Of a stretch of DNA of 39,730 nucleotides, positions 17,952 to 26,400 are shown piece after piece. The notes under the pieces were generated by a model. It made no database searches. It was not told the DNA's origin and was given only the letters and a program-made list of their open reading frames with translations. The DNA comes from a virus. Location of the stretch: positions 1-39,730 of IMG/VR virus record IMGVR_UViG_3300018868_000018. One strand, written 5' to 3'. Numbering within the stretch: the stretch's first letter is position 1; each line of letters starts with the position of its first letter. The translations under genes and the position numbers were made by a program.

Positions 17952-20861
17952 ATGTCATACAACATTTTAACTGATAATGCAGAGGCGATTCTGACAGATC
18001 CACCTAGTCTGCAGAACATTGTGGTGGAGTACATGACGCCTACACCCACGCCAACAATTACCAGAACTGCCACCCCAACACGTACACCCACACCGTTTCC
18101 AACAAGAACGGTAACTCCAACACCAACACTCACTTATACTACCACACCAACATACACACCATCAGAAACACATCCACCTACACGTACACCCACTCCAACA
18201 CGCACACGTGCATCCACACCCACTCCTTCACCATCTCATTCACCATCACCCACACCCACTGTCAATGTTTGTTTGGACATGGCAATTGACAGCCGATCAC
18301 TTGATTGCTATTCAGGTGATGGTGGTTCTGGTGATTATGTTCGTGATCTGTCACCAGCCGGAAGCAACGGGCTTATCATAAACCGTGTTGGTATGGACGA
18401 ACATAGATTCTTTGCATTATCATCCACCACAAAATCATCTCTAACCAGTTACACTGGCATTGAAACAGATTTTAATTTCGATATGGAAAATTTCACCTTG
18501 GCAGTTGTTGTGTCTGGTGAATATTCAAATATGCTCAAGCGTTACATAGGAAAAGGTGCATGGAACTTTGAACCTGGATATGCAATTAAACAACAAGGGC
18601 GCAAGGTTATTGTTCAATTGGGCTCCAGTTCAACATTTTATAACATATATCACAAAACACAAAACGACGTTTTATTTGGAAGCAATTTTTATCACATAAC
18701 GTTCACAGTGGATAACTATAGTTTGTATAAAGCTCGGCTTTACATCAACGGCATACAACAATATCTCATACCTTACAGTCAAGATCTGCAAGATCAATAT
18801 CGCATCCTGCCAGTGAGTGGATATGAGCTCGATTTATCAGGCAATCAATTTGATTTGAATGGCATTTCAAACACTCCATTTGCCATTGGGGCAACGCTCA
18901 ATGCAAATGATTTCTTCAACATAGAAGGGTTTGATGGATTGATTGCTGGTGTTAAAACGTTTGATTGTGCAATTAGTGAAAGTGACGTATTAGCAGATTT
19001 AGCTAATTTTTCCAGCATCACAACACCCACACCCACACCAACGTTAACCATGACCCCAACCCCGTCACCCACTGTGACAAGCACAACATTTATAATTCCA
19101 AACACAAGGCTCTGTGTGCGCAATGCTGGTAGCAGGGAGATGAACGGGACATACACTTTAATACCCAACAATTCATACTACACACAAGATGGTTCAAGCA
19201 CAGCAATTCTTTACTTTGGCTCATGGGATGCCCCCAATTGGCAGTTTTACAAAGGTAATCTCAAATATTCGAACCCCTCCAATACACCATATGTTGTTCC
19301 GAATTTTGGATGGGTACAGGAGCTGGGGGATTGGCCACCACCTGATGTCGCTCTAGGTGCATGTGCAGCCACACCTACACCTACACGGTCATTGACACCC
19401 ACACAGACACCAACATTGTCACGAACACCCACACAGACGCCGTTTGGCACCCCAACTGTAACACCAACAATTACTATAACGCCAAGCATGACACCCACCA
19501 TTACACACACGCAGTTTATGACCATGGAGTACATGTTAACATCGTACCCAGGTGCCATCTACCTAGATCAACAACTGGATACACATAAGGACATTGTCAT
19601 CACCTTTGAATATTCATGCTATGGCTCACAGGTGTCTGGTGGGGAAGGATTCTGCTTATCCTTTGTGGATTCCTTCTTATCTCCACTCACTGGTGGCGGG
19701 CCCGGACCTTCATTAGGTTATTCTAAGCTTGATGTGTATCGTGAAGATGATAATTTGTTAAGCCGTGCATTATTTACCGGAATACCTTTTGGTGTGCTGG
19801 GCATCGGGTTTGATCTCACAGGAACATTTTCAACATCTGGTTATGGATTGCATGGATTTGCAAACCCCATACCCAACACAGTAGGTGTCAGAGGACCAAC
19901 AAACAGATATTTTATACCTGAGCCTGCACCATCAGGCACACCCACACCCACAGTAACGCCAGTGACACCCACACCAACTATTACATCCATCACACCCACA
20001 CCGACACCCACTCTTACTACAACAAGAGAACCACAACCCACATTCACATTGACTGTGACACAAACAAACACTGCAACAAGCAAATCCACACCCACACCGA
20101 CAGCGACACCCACATTGTCCCTAACAAGAACACCTACACAAACTTTAACACAAACAAATACACCCACAGCTTCTGTGTCACCAACACAGTCTGCCACTGC
20201 CACACCAACATTGACAATAACAAACACTGCTACACCCACAGTAACGCCTTCTGTGACTTGTACACCAGGAATGACACCAACAATAACACCAACCTACACA
20301 CTTACATCTACTGCCACACCAACACAAACTATAACAAGCACTGTATCAGTAACACCCACAATGACACCTACAAAGACTTTTATACCCACACCCACAATAT
20401 CTGTTACAAGAACACCCACACAAACACCTACATTTACACAGACAAGCGGTTTGACACCTACCCCCACACCGACGATGACCATGACACATACTGCAGTGTA
20501 TGGTATACGACCACGTGTGGGTACAATGCATAGTTCCAACAATGGCACTACATGGACATGGAAAGTGAAAAATTTATCTCTTGATTGTACTCAAGTTACA
20601 CTAATGTATACAGCAGACGGCATAAACTGGAATACTATTAAAGGTGATGACAGCAGCACAAGAATCACACAGCTAGCCACGGTACAAGACACATTCTATA
20701 CTGTACAATTGATTGAAGGAGATGGTAGCCGTAAGTCTGCATCTACACCAGCAAGGTTTAACCCTGTTAAGAACATATTCATTCCCGGTTTAATAGATCC
20801 AACCACCGATAGAGAGAGAGGACCAACAACAGGTGAAGATGATGTCCTTTTAGAGCTATAA
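17952..20861 (+). CDS. Multi-lectin fibre protein on Thr-Pro linkers
   Basis: A 969-residue protein built as beads on a string. A short N-terminal anchor (1-27) is followed by Thr-Pro linker 1 (29-104). A LamG/concanavalin-like domain follows (about 105-355; F-D-M-E-N-F-T-L-A-V-V-V, then H-I-T-F-T-V-D, R-L-Y-I-N-G-I, F-A-I-G-A, F-D-G-L-I-A-G-V-K). After linker 2 comes a small Trp-rich domain with terminal Cys (about 381-472). After linker 3 comes an L-type-lectin-like domain (about 525-655; G-E-G-F-C-L-S-F-V-D, then G-G-G-P-G-P-S-L-G-Y, then G-I-G-F-D-L-T-G-T-F). Linker 4 (660-846) leads to a C-terminal beta domain with an acidic end. The folds suggest carbohydrate binding at the host surface. 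The anchor is too short to tell what it attaches to. No protease or glycanase motif is visible. Confidence 0.85.
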   Translation: MSYNILTDNAEAILTDPPSLQNIVVEYMTPTPTPTITRTATPTRTPTPFPTRTVTPTPTLTYTTTPTYTPSETHPPTRTPTPTRTRASTPTPSPSHSPSPTPTVNVCLDMAIDSRSLDCYSGDGGSGDYVRDLSPAGSNGLIINRVGMDEHRFFALSSTTKSSLTSYTGIETDFNFDMENFTLAVVVSGEYSNMLKRYIGKGAWNFEPGYAIKQQGRKVIVQLGSSSTFYNIYHKTQNDVLFGSNFYHITFTVDNYSLYKARLYINGIQQYLIPYSQDLQDQYRILPVSGYELDLSGNQFDLNGISNTPFAIGATLNANDFFNIEGFDGLIAGVKTFDCAISESDVLADLANFSSITTPTPTPTLTMTPTPSPTVTSTTFIIPNTRLCVRNAGSREMNGTYTLIPNNSYYTQDGSSTAILYFGSWDAPNWQFYKGNLKYSNPSNTPYVVPNFGWVQELGDWPPPDVALGACAATPTPTRSLTPTQTPTLSRTPTQTPFGTPTVTPTITITPSMTPTITHTQFMTMEYMLTSYPGAIYLDQQLDTHKDIVITFEYSCYGSQVSGGEGFCLSFVDSFLSPLTGGGPGPSLGYSKLDVYREDDNLLSRALFTGIPFGVLGIGFDLTGTFSTSGYGLHGFANPIPNTVGVRGPTNRYFIPEPAPSGTPTPTVTPVTPTPTITSITPTPTPTLTTTREPQPTFTLTVTQTNTATSKSTPTPTATPTLSLTRTPTQTLTQTNTPTASVSPTQSATATPTLTITNTATPTVTPSVTCTPGMTPTITPTYTLTSTATPTQTITSTVSVTPTMTPTKTFIPTPTISVTRTPTQTPTFTQTSGLTPTPTPTMTMTHTAVYGIRPRVGTMHSSNNGTTWTWKVKNLSLDCTQVTLMYTADGINWNTIKGDDSSTRITQLATVQDTFYTVQLIEGDGSRKSASTPARFNPVKNIFIPGLIDPTTDRERGPTTGEDDVLLEL
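18036..18265 (+). repeat. Thr-Pro linker tract 1 of the multi-lectin fibre
   Basis: About 76 residues of T-P-T-x units between the N-terminal anchor and the LamG-like domain, becoming S-P-S-P towards the end. ACN/CCN codons alternate. Confidence 0.9.
19021..19089 (+). repeat. Thr-Pro linker tract 2 of the multi-lectin fibre
   Basis: A short tract of about 23 residues (T-T-P-T-P-T-P-T-L-T-M-T-P) joining the LamG-like domain to the small Trp-rich domain. Confidence 0.9.
19366..19515 (+). repeat. Thr-Pro linker tract 3 of the multi-lectin fibre
   Basis: About 49 residues of T-P-T-x units joining the small Trp-rich domain to the L-type-lectin-like domain. Confidence 0.9.
19936..20490 (+). repeat. 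Thr-Pro linker tract 4 of the multi-lectin fibre
   Basis: About 185 residues of T-P-T-x units after the L-type-lectin-like domain, the longest linker in this protein. Confidence 0.9.
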
Positions 20862-20866
20862 GCAAC

Positions 20867-20874
20867 AATAAATA
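20867..20874 (+). promoter_or_regulatory. T4-like late promoter (AATAAATA)
   Basis: AATAAATA, 6 bases, then ATG at 20881. The sequence through the ATG is identical to that before the gene at 336. No Shine-Dalgarno sequence is present. Confidence 0.8.
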
Positions 20875-20880
20875 TAATAT

Positions 20881-22566
20881 ATGTCAAATGTGATTAAAAT
20901 TACCAATCTTCCTCAACTAATGGGACCACCTCTGGCTAGTGACTTTCTTATTCTTCAAGGAGATACAGCAACATATAGAATTTCTGTTAATGATTTTCTT
21001 ACAAAATGGGATGAACAGAAGCTTAGTGATAATGAAGCAATAATGTCAATATCATCAGATAATCCTGGAATTTATGTGCGGCGCAATGGCAATGATGTCA
21101 CTCTATCAAACCATGGTGTTTTAACCCTTTCAGCCGGTGATGGCATTACCCTTTCAAACTCAACTGGAAATATCAAAGTATCCACCACAACATCTTCTTA
21201 TCAAACTCTCAAGGCTGCAACCATACAAGGATTGCCGAGAAATGCAGGTGCTTATGATTATAATGCTCTTATTTCTGCAGATTACAGTCATATTTTATTC
21301 GCTGGCAATAGCAAGAGCATGGGACTGTCACAGACACGAGAAGGCAGTTGCACTTTTAACATCATAGACCCCAGCGGTGACATGACAGATAAACATGCAT
21401 ACGATTGGTCATGTGTGTACAACGGTCATCAATACTGGGCTGGTCTAACTACTGAAAATCGAATTTTCTTAGGTGGCTCGTGGACACAAGGCAACGGAAA
21501 AGGGGTTACCCCTGAATATGTTTATTTTGATGTTGCTGAGAGCATTAGCCGCGTGGAGCTTGGCACTAATCCAAGAAATATCTTTGTACCATTCCACACA
21601 AGGGGTAATTTTGCGACAATGTTTATCATAGGTGACAATACTGAATTATATGGCTTTGGCCATAACCCATATGGCTGGCTTGCAACTAATACCACAGCAC
21701 CCAAAGCAACTGCAACATCTCTTGGCATCAGCGGTGTTAGAGACGTTGCTGCAAAAGGTGGCACTGTTCTTGTATTACAGAGCAATGGACAAATAAAAGC
21801 TGCTGGATATGGAGCAAATGGCGAAATGGGGGATGGTGGCAGAGCGCCAACTAATTCAACATGGCACACAGTGCAAAGTGATATTAACAAATATCCTTTA
21901 ACAAATGTCTCAACAATTGCAATTGAAAGCGCGGATACTGGCGCTTCATGTTTTGCAGTGGACACAGGCAATACTCTATGGGCTTGGGGCACTAATATCT
22001 ATGGGCAGCTTGGCAACAATACAACATCTGAATTAACGCGCGCGACTGTAGTAGCTAATAATGTTCACAAAGTTTATACTGGTGGTGGAGATTTTCCTAG
22101 CACATACTATGTGACAACAGATCGATTGAAGTTGTATGCATGTGGATACAATGGGTACGGGCAACTTGGCAATGGACTTGATGATGGCATCAGACGCAGC
22201 TTTATGAATGTATTTGATGCATCAAATTATGACAGTACAATAGCTACAGTTGCATGTGGTGGCACAAATAAATTCACAACAACACTGGTATTGCTTGAAA
22301 ATGGAAGGCTGTTTGCAGCTGGTTATATGCCTGGTGCCAAGGGGCTAGGAGATCATAGAGGCTGGTTGGAGGTTAACCCACCATTTGACTATAAAAATAA
22401 TGCCAAAACTGTAGATGTTGCAATCAATGGGGTTAGCAACGAATACACTATGTTTGCTATCAGCTCTGATGGCAATGTTGCAATTGCAGGGTTCAATAGA
22501 TCACTAAAACTTGGATCCACAGTATTGCCTGATCAATGGATCCCATCCTGGACTCTTATAAAATAA
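20881..22566 (+). CDS. Tail fibre protein with RCC1-type beta-propeller
   Basis: A 561-residue protein. The N-terminal ~115 residues look like a tail-fibre attachment region (K-I-T-N-L-P-Q-L, then Y-R-I-S-V-N-D-F-L, then L-S-A-G-D-G-I-T-L-S-N-S-T-G). From about residue 130 to the end there are eight strands of RCC1 type, x-x-x-x-G-x-N-x-x-G-Q-L-G. Examples are L-W-A-W-G-T-N-I-Y-G-Q-L-G (near 365), L-Y-A-C-G-Y-N-G-Y-G-Q-L-G (near 417) and I-K-A-A-G-Y-G-A-N-G-E-M-G (near 303). This suggests a seven-bladed propeller plus a closing strand. RCC1 propellers are protein- or ligand-binding platforms; on a fibre the likely role is receptor contact. It has no Thr-Pro linker, unlike its neighbours, and forms a single-gene cassette with its own late promoter. 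Confidence 0.88.
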   Translation: MSNVIKITNLPQLMGPPLASDFLILQGDTATYRISVNDFLTKWDEQKLSDNEAIMSISSDNPGIYVRRNGNDVTLSNHGVLTLSAGDGITLSNSTGNIKVSTTTSSYQTLKAATIQGLPRNAGAYDYNALISADYSHILFAGNSKSMGLSQTREGSCTFNIIDPSGDMTDKHAYDWSCVYNGHQYWAGLTTENRIFLGGSWTQGNGKGVTPEYVYFDVAESISRVELGTNPRNIFVPFHTRGNFATMFIIGDNTELYGFGHNPYGWLATNTTAPKATATSLGISGVRDVAAKGGTVLVLQSNGQIKAAGYGANGEMGDGGRAPTNSTWHTVQSDINKYPLTNVSTIAIESADTGASCFAVDTGNTLWAWGTNIYGQLGNNTTSELTRATVVANNVHKVYTGGGDFPSTYYVTTDRLKLYACGYNGYGQLGNGLDDGIRRSFMNVFDASNYDSTIATVACGGTNKFTTTLVLLENGRLFAAGYMPGAKGLGDHRGWLEVNPPFDYKNNAKTVDVAINGVSNEYTMFAISSDGNVAIAGFNRSLKLGSTVLPDQWIPSWTLIK

Positions 22567-22572
22567 CAACTT

Positions 22573-22594
22573 AGACCTTTAAAGATTAAAGTCT
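22573..22594 (+). terminator. Weak stem-loop after the RCC1 fibre gene
   Basis: AGAC-C-TTTAA and TTAAA-GTCT can pair around an AGA loop with one bulged C, 7 bases after the stop codon. It is AT-rich and has no T-run, so terminator function is doubtful. Confidence 0.3.
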
Positions 22595-22597
22595 TAT

Positions 22598-22605
22598 ATT
22601 AAATA
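22598..22605 (+). promoter_or_regulatory. Probable late promoter (ATTAAATA)
   Basis: ATTAAATA lies 13 bases before the ATG at 22619, which opens only a 10-codon frame. The Thr-Pro fibre gene starts at GTG 22630 or ATG 22648. The spacing differs from the 5-6 bases seen elsewhere, perhaps because of local rearrangement. Confidence 0.45.
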
Positions 22606-22612
22606 ATATAGT

Positions 22613-22630
22613 AATTCTATGAATTCTATG
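22613..22630 (+). repeat. Tandem duplication of AATTCTATG
   Basis: AATTCTATG occurs twice back to back (22613-22621 and 22622-22630). The same nonamer ends the promoter/start region of the gene at 27657 (27651-27659). Each copy provides an ATG, but both ATGs run into a TGA at 22649-22651, out of frame with the fibre gene. Confidence 0.85.
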
Positions 22631-22647
22631 TGGGAGAACTTGTTAAT

Positions 22648-22857
22648 ATGACGCCTACGCCTACCCAGACGCTTACATCCACCCCGACAACTACACTTAC
22701 CCCGTTGCCTACACGCACAGCTACTGTGACCTGGACACCAACTGTAACCCCAACCATTTCATACACAACAACATTTCAAGTTACTAACACACCAACCAAC
22801 ACAAAAACTGCTCGTCCTACACGGACACCCACTCCAACAATCAATACAACACCTACA
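22648..22857 (+). repeat. Thr-Pro tract at the N-terminus
   Basis: About 70 residues of T-P-T-x units right from the start codon, ahead of the first unknown domain. Confidence 0.9.
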
Positions 22858-24537
22858 ATCTCTCAATTTTTTGAAAATGAACTGCTCTTTCGTACAGAAA
22901 ACTTATTAAATTCGTCGTTTGCTGAACCATTCAGTCTGTACCGTCAAGCACTTGAATATCATATTGAAAGTAAACTCAATATTGTGCCTGAAATGCGTGC
23001 GTTTAGAATCAGACTCACAAACCATTGCCGCACATTGCATGTGGAACATAAAATTAAGGATAAATTTATTACCCTATTTACTAAGGATCTAAGAGATAAA
23101 ATTAAATTTCCCCCTAGTGTATATCCTGTAATATCGTTCGCAAAACCACTTTTTGATCCAACAGATACAATGCTTAAAATTAAGAGTTTAAATTCAAATT
23201 CTTTCTTTACTGATGTGAAGTCGGAGTTTACTCCCACCCCCATGCCTACAATCACCCCAACAGAAACAAATCTTGTCATGACTGCCACCCCAACAAGTAC
23301 ACGACCACTTACACCAACACCAACTGTCACCGTTACATTAACTCCAGGATTGACAAGGACTGTTCCTCCACCAACTGTGACACCCACAGTAACAAGAACG
23401 TTGACAATGACACCTGGATTGACACAAACCTATACACCCACAGCCACACCTACACCTACAAATTCCAACACCCCCACTGTCACACCTACTGGGACACCAA
23501 TGCGTACTGCCACCCCAACACCAACAGTGACAAAGACTTTGACCCCTACAAGAACAGCAGTCCCGACTCCAACAATAACCAAGACTGTCACATTAACACC
23601 CACACCAACCATGACAGTGTCACAAAGCCCAACACTTACACCTACAACCACATCTACTCTAACCATTACACCTACCATAACCATAACAAATACACCCACA
23701 GAAACCATAACAAGCACACCCACAGAAACACCAGCCTTTACATCTACCAACACTGCTACACCTACTCAGACACCAACATTAACTATCACAAGCACCACGA
23801 CCCCAGAACCAACAGTAACAGGCTCACCCACCCCGACTCCAACACCTACCCCACCTGCAGACGTTATGTTCCGTGCAGGAGCAAATCTGCATGGCCAGGT
23901 TGGTATTGATGTACCACAACCTACAAATTCTAACACTCCAGATGTAACTGTTACACCGACAAACACACAAACCATAACATCATCACCTACACCAACCATA
24001 ACATCCACATTGACGCCCACAGCCACAGTCACTGATACACCGGTCCCAACACCTACGCCATCTGTGACTTGCACTCTAACGCTCACTGTTACAGACAGTT
24101 CAACACCCACACAAACACCAACAGTAACAGTGACTCCAACACCTTCTGTAACATGTACTGTCACCCCAATGGAAGAGCTAGTAATTACTCCAACACCAAC
24201 AGCATTTACTGATAGCTACATTGCTGGCCTCAATTTTATTGCTGCACAGGATTCAACAGTGCTTGGTTTGTACACAAGATCCAGTGATGCTGATCCGTTT
24301 GCCAGCTTCACAGGACCTAATGACAATACAATTTCATGGCAAATAATTTCTACTTCTTCATCAACGGACTTAAGTGCATGGGTATTGTTTGATGCGGCAA
24401 GTAATTCTAACTTATACTATAATGTTTCTGAAGTGTTTGATCCAGCTGAATGGAATTCGTTAACAGATAAAGGCAACCCGACTGTGGTAAATGTAACTGC
24501 ACCAAGGGTAACCCCAACACCCACAGGGAGCCCTTAA
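22648..24537 (+). CDS. Thr-Pro-linker fibre protein with two unknown domains and an orphan RCC1 motif
   Basis: A 629-residue protein from ATG 22648; GTG 22630 would add six residues. I prefer the ATG because GGGAG lies 11 bases upstream. It begins directly in a Thr-Pro tract. An unknown, partly helical ~120-residue domain follows (nt 22864-23229; F-F-E-N-E-L-L-F-R-T-E-N-L-L-N-S). Next come a long Thr-Pro tract, one isolated RCC1-like motif (F-R-A-G-A-N-L-H-G-Q-V-G, nt 23851-23925), more Thr-Pro, and a C-terminal beta domain (nt 24211-24510). It ends in a short T-P-T-P-T-G-S-P. Unlike most neighbours it has no recognisable anchor domain, and the start region holds a 9-bp duplication in another frame, so the true N-terminus may have been lost. 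It is probably an accessory fibre. Confidence 0.75.
   Translation: MTPTPTQTLTSTPTTTLTPLPTRTATVTWTPTVTPTISYTTTFQVTNTPTNTKTARPTRTPTPTINTTPTISQFFENELLFRTENLLNSSFAEPFSLYRQALEYHIESKLNIVPEMRAFRIRLTNHCRTLHVEHKIKDKFITLFTKDLRDKIKFPPSVYPVISFAKPLFDPTDTMLKIKSLNSNSFFTDVKSEFTPTPMPTITPTETNLVMTATPTSTRPLTPTPTVTVTLTPGLTRTVPPPTVTPTVTRTLTMTPGLTQTYTPTATPTPTNSNTPTVTPTGTPMRTATPTPTVTKTLTPTRTAVPTPTITKTVTLTPTPTMTVSQSPTLTPTTTSTLTITPTITITNTPTETITSTPTETPAFTSTNTATPTQTPTLTITSTTTPEPTVTGSPTPTPTPTPPADVMFRAGANLHGQVGIDVPQPTNSNTPDVTVTPTNTQTITSSPTPTITSTLTPTATVTDTPVPTPTPSVTCTLTLTVTDSSTPTQTPTVTVTPTPSVTCTVTPMEELVITPTPTAFTDSYIAGLNFIAAQDSTVLGLYTRSSDADPFASFTGPNDNTISWQIISTSSSTDLSAWVLFDAASNSNLYYNVSEVFDPAEWNSLTDKGNPTVVNVTAPRVTPTPTGSP
23230..23850 (+). 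repeat. Thr-Pro tract, long
   Basis: About 207 residues of T-P-T-x units between the first unknown domain and the isolated RCC1-like motif. Confidence 0.9.
23842..23891 (+). repeat. 50-bp exact direct repeat, copy 1
   Basis: Identical over 50 bases to 26016-26065 in the next gene. It codes the end of a Thr-Pro tract plus P-P-A-D-V-M-F-R-A-G-A-N-L, the start of an RCC1-like motif. Outside the repeat the sequences diverge (H-G-Q-V-G-I-D versus Q-G-Q-I-G-V-D). Confidence 0.95.
23926..24213 (+). repeat. Thr-Pro tract after the orphan RCC1 motif
   Basis: About 95 residues of T-P-T-x units leading to the C-terminal beta domain. Confidence 0.88.
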
Positions 24538-24540
24538 ATA
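24533..24540 (+). promoter_or_regulatory. Probable late promoter (CTTAAATA)
   Basis: CTTAAATA overlaps the preceding stop codon and lies 14 bases before the ATG at 24555. The same octamer precedes the gene at 17952. An AGGTGA between promoter and ATG could serve as a Shine-Dalgarno sequence if transcription starts upstream of it. Confidence 0.45.
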
Positions 24541-24554
24541 CAGGTGATTTATAA

Positions 24555-26390
24555 ATGAATACTCTTGCTGTTCTATTATCTTCGAGCGTACCATATCTAG
24601 AGAACGAGTTTCTCAATGGTTATCTCTTTATTGATCCTGTTTATGAAGATCTAATAGAGTATCCTTTATCTGCCACAGGCGACAACATTGAAACATTATC
24701 TGGTGCCTATACAAAGAGAGCTAATGCTGGCTTATTCTTTCCATATGGGTATCCTATTATTGACACTGTTACATGGGTAGATTTACCATTATGCAAGGGT
24801 GACACAACCATCGTCTTCATGCCATCTGCACTTGAAGCTTCAACCTTTGCCATCTTAAAGATAGTATATAATTTCGGTGATGGTGAAATGACAGAGATTA
24901 ATAAAGATATTATTGAGAATATTAATCAAGTTGATCCTAAGCAAGCCTTATCTCCAAATTATGTCAATGTATCACATTTATACAAACAAACAGGCAGCTA
25001 CATAGCTACATATTCTCCTTCAATCAGTGTTATCAATGGTAACATGACACAGAATACTTTTAATTTTAGACTGTGTGTATTGCAAGACTCTCTTTATGAA
25101 ATTGAAAATATACATCTTCTAGAAGCCAGACAATTACCATTCAGTCGTGTCAATAATAGAACTTATGAGAATGATTTGATGGTTTATGAGTTAAAGGGGT
25201 TAAATTATCTCTCTAATGTTACGATTTCTGATGAGATTGTCACGCCTACCCCGACACTTACAATAACAAATACACCTACCCTTACACCCACTATTACATT
25301 GACACGCACATTGACACCGTCCCTAACATTTACACCAACTATTACTCCAACCTTGACAATGACTGGTACAGTCACACCTACACGCACCATGACACCTACT
25401 GTAACACCTACAGTCACCATTACCCGCACTGCAGTGCCTACACAGACACCAACAACAACAGTCACAACAACACCTACTTTGACAAGAACACAAACTGTTA
25501 CACCTACAATGACACGTACTATTACACCTACAATGACACCTACCAACACACTAACAGAGACACAAACACCAACTGTAACGCCTACAAATACAAAGACAAG
25601 TACACCGACACTATCACCAACAAGCACTGTCACAGTATCGGTCACAACCACAGTGACGATGACACCTACACCTACACCACCTGCAACGCCAACAGAAACC
25701 AATGCACCAACCAGCACACCTACCAATACACTTACAGAGACACTGACACCAACTGTGACCCCCACACCCACAGTCACAAATACAGTCACAGTGACATCTA
25801 CCAACACACCTACAGAGACACCCACATCAACACCTACACAGACATTCACACCTACACAGACATTCACACCGACACAGACACCTACAGTTACAGATACACC
25901 GACGCAGACACCGACACTGACTATGACACCCACTGCGACACCTACACCTACAGTTACAGATACAGCCACACCTACGCAGACAGTGACACCTACAAACACA
26001 CCCACACTGACCATGACACCTACCCCACCTGCAGACGTTATGTTCCGTGCAGGAGCAAATCTGCAAGGTCAAATTGGTGTAGATATACGTGCTGTGACAC
26101 CGACATCAACGCTCACACTAACAGTGACACCTACCAACACGCCTACAAAGACAGTGACACCTACCAATACACCTACACTGACTAATACACTTACTCAGAC
26201 CATGACACCTACACAGACACCCACAATCTCGCAGACTGCCACAAATACACCTACCAACACTGTCACAAATACAGTCACAAACACACCTACTAACACACTC
26301 TCCAACACACCTACGCTGACACTCACAATTTCACCCACACAGTCACCCACACTTACCCCAACACTAACACAATCAACCCCAGTAGAATAA
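24555..26390 (+). CDS. Thr-Pro-linker fibre protein with N-terminal PKD-like domain
   Basis: A 611-residue protein. Residues 1-225 form a folded N-terminal region with a PKD-like core (I-V-Y-N-F-G-D-G-E-M near 113-122, then V-S-H-L-Y-K-Q-T-G-S-Y-I-A-T near 138-151). The remainder, from about residue 228 to the end, is almost pure Thr-Pro repeat, broken only by one RCC1-like motif P-P-A-D-V-M-F-R-A-G-A-N-L-Q-G-Q-I-G (nt 26026-26085). There is no C-terminal globular head, so the protein ends in the repeat (T-Q-S-T-P-V-E). This could be a truncated fibre that lost its tip, or a stalk that presents a partner such as the separately encoded RCC1 protein directly downstream. Start at ATG 24555. Confidence 0.82.
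   Translation: MNTLAVLLSSSVPYLENEFLNGYLFIDPVYEDLIEYPLSATGDNIETLSGAYTKRANAGLFFPYGYPIIDTVTWVDLPLCKGDTTIVFMPSALEASTFAILKIVYNFGDGEMTEINKDIIENINQVDPKQALSPNYVNVSHLYKQTGSYIATYSPSISVINGNMTQNTFNFRLCVLQDSLYEIENIHLLEARQLPFSRVNNRTYENDLMVYELKGLNYLSNVTISDEIVTPTPTLTITNTPTLTPTITLTRTLTPSLTFTPTITPTLTMTGTVTPTRTMTPTVTPTVTITRTAVPTQTPTTTVTTTPTLTRTQTVTPTMTRTITPTMTPTNTLTETQTPTVTPTNTKTSTPTLSPTSTVTVSVTTTVTMTPTPTPPATPTETNAPTSTPTNTLTETLTPTVTPTPTVTNTVTVTSTNTPTETPTSTPTQTFTPTQTFTPTQTPTVTDTPTQTPTLTMTPTATPTPTVTDTATPTQTVTPTNTPTLTMTPTPPADVMFRAGANLQGQIGVDIRAVTPTSTLTLTVTPTNTPTKTVTPTNTPTLTNTLTQTMTPTQTPTISQTATNTPTNTVTNTVTNTPTNTLSNTPTLTLTISPTQSPTLTPTLTQSTPVE
25240..26025 (+). repeat. Thr-Pro tract, longest in the window
   Basis: About 262 residues of T-P-T-x units in one run, including S-T-P-T-Q-T-F-T-P-T-Q-T-F-T-P-T-Q-T repeats. 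The coding strand is nearly free of G for about 800 bases. Confidence 0.95.
26016..26065 (+). repeat. 50-bp exact direct repeat, copy 2
   Basis: Identical to 23842-23891, 2174 bases apart, in the same orientation and reading frame context (end of Thr-Pro tract and start of an RCC1-like motif). Confidence 0.95.
26092..26385 (+). repeat. Thr-Pro tract, C-terminal
   Basis: About 98 residues of T-P-T-x and N-T-P-T units running to the C-terminus with no following domain. Confidence 0.9.
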
Positions 26391-26400
26391 CCATAAGCTA

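Noticed and set aside
25205-26014. Long minus-strand open frames of Val/Gly repeats opposite the Thr-Pro tracts (also at 16090-16632, 19841-20239, 23430-23753, 31205-31741).
   Set aside because: They are the antisense reading of ACN-CCN repeats, which contain no stop codons by composition. They have no start signals and no promoter, and the sense frames are clearly real.
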